The position numbers and the translations under genes are program-made. Of a stretch of 64,000 nucleotides of DNA, positions 59,079-64,000 are shown in pieces; position 1 is the stretch's first letter, and each line of letters opens with the position of its first letter. The notes under the pieces are model-generated. The model saw nothing but the letters and a program-made list of their open reading frames with translations, made no database searches and had not been told where the DNA came from. The stretch is from Krasilnikovozyma curviuscula (lineage: Eukaryota; Basidiomycota; Tremellomycetes; Cystofilobasidiales; Mrakiaceae), in contig MVAQ01000064.1 of NCBI GenBank assembly GCA_014825775.1, positions 1 to 64,000 of the forward strand, in the 5' to 3' direction.

Positions 59079-59769
59079 CTATCGCTTTATTTCAGTTCGA
59101 TCAATCCGATTGATCTTCACTTGATTCTGGTGCTGCTGTTGAGTCTGCCGAGACTCGAACTTGTGACTGGTCTGCTCGTCCAGCTGCTGAACTCGCTGCT
59201 GGGCTTGTTGTTTTTCGAACTTGGACAATGACCACTTCCAATGACCATGCCTTCTCTTTTGTTGATTCAATGGATAATTTGGGGGGCAATGGAGATGAGG
59301 AGTGGTGGGGGGTGACTCTGGGTAGGGTTGCAGTTGGTGGGATTGATGTTGGAGCCAGACCGAGATGGCTTGCTTCCTTTCTTTGTGGTGGTGTCGTCTC
59401 GCGAAGCAAGACTTCACAAATGACGTCCGAATCGTCGGTGAAATGGCCGAATCGAAGTTTGGTGGAAACAATTTCTGACTGGATCTTTCCAAGGGGACAT
59501 TGTAATCGGAGTGCTGGTGAGGTGGGAGAGTCGAGCTAGGAGGGTTCAAGGGGATGAATTCGTCAACATTTTGGGGCTGAAAGCTCTCAGCGAGAGTCCG
59601 GAATTCGGAATGTCCCACCCTATGTTGGCCAGTGGCAAGGGATAACACAGTTAGGACATAACACGTGAGGGTGACGTTCAAGAGCGGACGATATCAATGA
59701 GGATGTTACTTACAGATGCTCTACCCACTGCTCTTCAAACGGATTTAGAGCCCTTCGTTTACCCACCAT
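59079..59769 (-). CDS. unknown protein with Gln-rich coiled C-terminus
   Basis: Start MVGKRRALNPFEEQW spliced into VGHSEFRTLAESFQPQN, then a Pro/Ser region (DEFIPLNPPSSTLPPHQHSDY) and a basic region (RRHHHKERKQ). A C-terminal Gln-rich helical stretch (KFEKQQAQQRVQQLDEQ, QTQQQHQNQV) ends RIDRTEIKR at 59079. The first exon and intron are phase-consistent. Other frames are open over the 3' half, so the frame choice is moderately supported only. Confidence 0.45.
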
Positions 59770-60240
59770 TGCTGACTAAGGGTGGGAACACGGCAGTAGT
59801 TTTGTTGCTGACGCTTGACGAGCTGCGAATTACCGAGAAAATGGGACTTGCAATTGCTTAAACTAGATATGAGGAGAAGGTCAGTAAGGCAAAGAAAAGG
59901 GGTGAGTTTGACGAGGAAGAATCTCCTCATATATACACGGAAAGAGAGAGCGCGATGATGACGGAGGGGACGTCGTCTACCGAAGGGCGACGCGACATCG
60001 GCACCGACTCTTACGGCGACGAATCACGTACACTGATCGTTGATCGCTTCTTAGGTACCAAAAAGCTTCCCAGGTTCTGCTGCGAATAATTTATACATAT
60101 TGCTGTTTCTATAGCAAAAATCAGAGAGTAAGACCGATGCGACAAGGTGGCGAGAAAGCGGTCAGCAAGGTAAGGTGGCTCTTTTGACTTCGCAAGATCT
60201 GGAGATGGAAAACTCACTACACTGAATGTTGCTACTTGCT
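59770..60240. other. intergenic region; no gene seen
   Basis: Holds the promoter of the Gln-rich gene and the 3' end of the WW-domain gene. Confidence 0.4.
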
Positions 60241-61566
60241 TTACCATCCTCCTCCTCCGTGGTGACCATGATGACCGTGGTGACCTCCTCCAGGACCACC
60301 CATCATACCGCCAAATCCTATAATAGAAGAAACAAGTTCAAGCGAGGGTTCAGAGACGAGAAAATAAGTACGGAGAAGAAGACTGTAACAGGCTGACCTC
60401 CGCCTCCCATTCCAGGGAAACCCATTGGGGGGCCATTTGGTCTTCCGTATGATCCTCCTCCGCCCATCATGCTACCCATCAAACCACCCATTCCACCTTA
60501 TAAGTTCGCAGACATAGCGAGAAAAGCCCGAGAGTTTAATAGCGCACACGACACCGGAAGAAAAGAAGAGTGCAACTCACCTCCCATCATACCCGGTCCC
60601 ATCAAACCACCCATTCCTCCCCCTCCAAAGCCGCCATTATGATGCCCGCCGTGGTGCTTATTCTTTTCAAACTCGTGCAGCAATAGGCCCCCGACAGCAG
60701 CCACACCAACACCGGCGGCAGCCCCACCGAACATCTGGCCGTTGGACCACTTGCCACTGTTCTGGCCATTGCTGCTGTTGTTAGAGTTGCCGAAGCCGAG
60801 GAACTTCTCAGTGTCCTGCGATTGGGGGGTTACGGACTGCGAGGTTGGCGGGTAGGGTGATGCGGAGCCTGAAGACGTCTGTTGCTGCTGTTGGTAGTTT
60901 TGAGGGTTCTGTTGGTAGTCCAGCTGAGTGTATGCAATTGGCGTTGCCGACGTTGGGGAAGGATGCTCCCAGGTGACGAATGCTGGGGTTGCGAGCGTGT
61001 CTGATTGACAGGGAGGTAGGGATGTGTCAGAAGGTACTTGTTCGACAGAATCAAGGAGGAGGAGGTTTGGTAAAAGGGGTAGAGTTGTTGTAATTTTAGA
61101 GATGTAATGCTTGGCTTTATCGCTCGCTAAGGCCTTTAATTGAAACAAGCCATCCCGCCACTCTCTTTCCTTTAGTCCAGACCTACAGCATCTTTGGGAA
61201 TTAGAGAACGGTCTGATTTTTCTCTCGGATCTCACGAGGAAACACCATGGGACCGTCGAGAGAAGCATCTGACGCTCCCCTCCCACATTCGCCATGCAGC
61301 GGTTCCTCTCCCCTTCAATGAACAGATTGAACGAAAGAGTAGGAAAATACTCACTGACATAGTACCAAGTGCTATGCTCCTGATCCCATTCTTTGATCCT
61401 TTTGTAGAGTCAAAAGTGAGCACAGCCATAGGAAATCGAGACAAGTCAGCGGACGATGAAAGAGCGGAAGGAGGAGGGCAAAAACATGAAAAGAGGCGTA
61501 CCATCCCTCTGGGAGAGTTGGATCGTGAGCTGGATTACCGATATGGGATGCTGGGTTATCTGCCAT
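60241..61566 (-). CDS. WW-domain protein with Gln/Ser and Gly/Met/His-rich tail
   Basis: The start MADNPASHIGNPAHDPTLPEGW splices to IKEWDQEHSTWYYV and NTLATPAFVTWEHPSP, giving a complete WW domain (L-P-x-G-W ... W-Y-Y-V-N ... T-W-E-H-P) spread over three exons. It should bind proline-rich partners. A Gln-rich stretch (NPQNYQQQQQTSSG) and a Ser/Gly linker follow, then a short hydrophobic patch (GGAAAGVGVAAVGGLLLHEFE). The tail is made of G-G-M-M/G-G-L-M repeats and HHGGHHNGG blocks, ending HHGHHGHHGGGGW at TAA 60241-60243. Fungal WW proteins with such tails are common but uncharacterised. Confidence 0.75.
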
Positions 61567-62051
61567 GGCTGCAGGCTGGAGGTATCAAGCAAAGGGGAGT
61601 TTAGCTGTGTTTCAAAACCGGTGGCAGCATGGACGGGGATGCTGCGATATATCAAGATAGGAGTGGGACTGGCACGAACCTTCGAATGGTTGGGAGTAGA
61701 TGTCCTTTGACGAGAGAGAGTGTGTGTAGGAGACAGAAAAAGGGGCCTGGACTGCACCGCAGTTGCTTTGTGGCGTTGATTTCTCCTTTCCGCCGAAGGG
61801 AAAGCCTAGCTGGAACAGTCAGAACAAAATGTATAAACTTTGTTTATCATGGCAGTTCCCCAAGACTACACTAACTTTATCTTCTTGTCAGTTCTTGTGA
61901 CTGAAGAACTCCTGGCTAACACCGGGGGAAGGGGGGAAGAAGCGCATGAGATCATGGAATGTATTTACATCACCAGATAGGATGTACATCACAAGGTAGA
62001 TGGGAACAAATGCCCCACGCGAATGACGAGAGCTGACTTAACATGATTTTT
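61567..62051. other. gap between WW gene and NmrA-like gene
   Basis: No gene supported; contains the WW-gene promoter. Confidence 0.4.
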
Positions 62052-63255
62052 TCACAAAAATTCTTGAAGACCCTTAGGGTTCCAATCCTTCCACATCCCA
62101 TTGAACAGCTTCTGTTCGTTCCCAGCCGCCAGAACCGAGCCATTTCCTATCGCAAGCTCCCACTTCAAAGCCATCAGGAAGTCCTTCTCCTGTTCCCACT
62201 TCTTCCAGGCACCTTTAGGATCGGTGTAGGTGATTTCGAGAGTGGTACCGTGCTTGGTGTTGTATGCTGCGACGATCTCATTGAACGACATAGAACAGCC
62301 TTCGACAAGAAGAACTTTGTTGGTAAGATCTGTAAGCGGAAACTCTGAAAGAATCTTATGAGGCTTTCTTTCTACTTTAGACAGAAGGAAGAAATACTAA
62401 CCAAGAAGCGCTTTTGCTGTAAATTCAGCGACATCTGATAAGGCGGTCCAACTGACTTTCGTGTTTCCATCACCAACGATCATAACCTGATTATCCTTTG
62501 GACTGGTTATTTGAAAACAATAATGTATGGTCAGAGCACTTGAAAGAGTTTTGATGCATGAAACGCAGACTAACTCAAGATAAGTAGTAACGAATTCCAT
62601 CCATGGTCCGGTGAAGATGAGAGTGTAAGGAAGCATTAACTTCTTCTCAAGGATATAGTGCATTTCAGTTTTAGCACCTAGCCCACCTGCAGGATGAGTG
62701 ATTCTGGTGTCCAGACTGTATTCGCTGCGTTTAGAAAAATCAAACACAAAGGTGAGGTCGGAGCGTTTTCCACCGTTTCCAATCACTTAAGGGCGGGAAT
62801 TTCACCTTGGAACAAAAATCTTAGCTCCAATCTTTTTTGCAGATCTTGCCAAAACCTGCTGAGGCTCAGCTAAGCCTTCGCCGGCTCCGAGGAATGAGCA
62901 AACCACTTCTGAACCATTCAGTGCTTGGACAAGAGTCTCTTCTACTGAGTAGTCGACTTCGATGATCTGAGCCCCTAGATTTCTGAGTTCCTCTGCTTGT
63001 GGTGAAGAAAACTAGCTCAAGGAACGAATAAGCCGGGCTCATCACCTGGCACACGTGATCTATTACTGCAAGTATCAAAGATAGACAAACCGAACTTGTG
63101 GAACGAGTGATGATTTTGACTTGTAATCCTTCCCTTTGGGAGGAGAGGAGCTCTTTAGCGACTAGGAAGCCGAGGCCTGAGCTAACCAGTCCGGTTCCTT
63201 TAAAGCCGCCAGCGATGGCGAACTTGGTGAGATTATTGGTAGTTGGTTCTGACAT
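62052..63255 (-). CDS. NmrA-like / isoflavone-reductase-like NAD(P)-binding protein
   Basis: Atypical short-chain dehydrogenase family protein of the NmrA/PCBER type, which can act as a redox sensor or reductase. The start MSEPTTNNLTKFAIAGGFKGTG supplies an N-terminal nucleotide loop (G-G-x-x-G-T-G). Then come LVAKELL, VKIITRSTS, LRNLGAQIIEVDYSV, VVCSFLGAGEG, TLIFTGPWMEFV and VMIVGDGNTKVSWTALSDVAEF (typical of the family's C-terminal half). GTTLEITYTDP leads to the end WNPKGLQEFL. About six introns; the length (~300 residues) fits. Confidence 0.78.
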
Positions 63256-64000
63256 TCTGGGGGGCAAGGTAGAAAAACAAGGTGTTTTTCAAAAGGTGGT
63301 AGTAGTTCGGATGGAGACGAGATTCCAGTAGGCTCTCCTTATATATGAATTGGATAGTCTGCTTACGCCAGCTGCCAATCGCTGAACCGCCTGACCTCGT
63401 CGGCGTTTCACATTCGGTCTTGTATTAAAAGGAGTGATCAGAAAATCGATGGTATTAGATACGAAGACCGGCGAAGTTGACTTGCTTTTGGTCTAATTTT
63501 GACTTTATCTATCCGCCCCAAGAGAAGAGGGACCCCAAGAGCTCTCCTCGTCCACGGCACCTTCATTTCTCGATGCGGCTTCACAGTAGTCTTCTATTGC
63601 ACCAGTCAAGCTTCACTGATATGGTTCTGTGGGGCTGTTTGTGGATCTGCTTGGGCTGGACTAAAACATGTGCAGCTGAATCTCTTTCGCTTGCAGCATG
63701 CTCCCGCTTGACACCTATTTGTAGTCTCTGTAATTCAATGAACTCCATCTGAGTTATCAAGAGATGCAGCAGAATCGATGCATTGATTAACTGGTCTTCA
63801 AAAAGGAGTAGTCAAAGGCAAGGTCGAGTGTTGCCTCGTTGCTCTGAAGTTAAGTTTTCCCTTTGGTCTGACCTCTTGGATGTTGCTGCCCTTCATCTAG
63901 TTAAGTTTCGTGTGTTATCTAGAATAGGTTATTATTAGAGCTGCTGGGTCTGTTACTTGTTTTATCTATATAGGGTGACTTTTGAATCTGTTGTTACCTT
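63256..64000. other. right-edge region; no recognised gene
   Basis: Upstream of the NmrA-like gene. A 70-90 codon frame at 63477-63752 has hydrophobic runs but no family match. A gene that continues past the window edge cannot be excluded. Confidence 0.35.

Noticed and set aside
59228..59539. Plus-strand ORF opposite the Gln-rich gene
   Set aside because: No features; the minus strand has a good start exon and phase-consistent intron.
63477..63752. Possible third AIG1-like start (LLVHGTF) at the right edge
   Set aside because: The resemblance to ILVFHGT of domain 1 is a few residues only, with no further family blocks.

Overview
This window is nuclear DNA from a filamentous or yeast-like fungus. 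Genes lie on both strands, are packed closely, and are cut by many short introns (mostly 45-70 nt, GT...AG). The gene families point to a basidiomycete: a CAP10-type glycosyltransferase, a 7-transmembrane receptor of the type ending in '(T/S)QRD', Zn2Cys6 regulators, and Ser/Ala-rich GPI-type wall proteins. The CAP10 gene together with a Pho80-type cyclin would suit a Tremellomycete-like yeast, but that finer placement is inference. No tRNA, rRNA, CRISPR array, prokaryotic operon or intact transposon was recognised. Gene models were spliced by eye: the outer coordinates give the start codon and stop codon I support, and internal exon edges are approximate.

Layout. 1-6.6 kb: an edge region with small repeats, a possible small membrane protein, an aldo/keto reductase (1185-3056), then a long membrane-protein locus in which two AIG1/FAR-17a-like domains are fused in one frame, followed by an in-frame TGA and a third membrane segment. 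6.8-11 kb: a CAP10 glycosyltransferase and a fragment of a short-chain reductase. 11-15.5 kb: Hsp110 (SSE1-type) and a complex I MLRQ/B12D subunit. 15.8-25.7 kb: MFS sugar transporter, Pho80-like cyclin, UNC93-like transporter, and a divergent Gfo/Idh/MocA oxidoreductase. 26-33 kb: a Zn2Cys6 regulator and the SEA/GATOR2 subunit Sea4/MIOS. 33-36.6 kb: an acidic protein with repeated NSESES motifs, two weakly known small genes and a WSC-like protein. 37.1-43.6 kb: two tandemly duplicated Zn2Cys6 factors. 43.9-53.1 kb: an FSH1-type serine hydrolase with a His-rich tail, a Medusa (MedA)-like developmental regulator behind a long upstream region, two unknown proteins and a DJ-1/PfpI protein. 53.5-63.3 kb: a GPI-type secreted protein divergent from a 7TM receptor, a small SH3 protein, a Gln-rich unknown, a WW-domain Gly/His-rich protein and an NmrA-like protein.

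Functional themes are central metabolism and redox (AKR, Gfo/Idh, NmrA, DJ-1), nutrient sensing and transport (sugar transporter, Pho80 cyclin, Sea4/MIOS, UNC93), cell surface (CAP10, WSC-like, GPI protein, 7TM receptor) and transcriptional control (three Zn2Cys6 factors, MedA-like). The most unusual locus is the double-AIG1 gene at 3465-6567.
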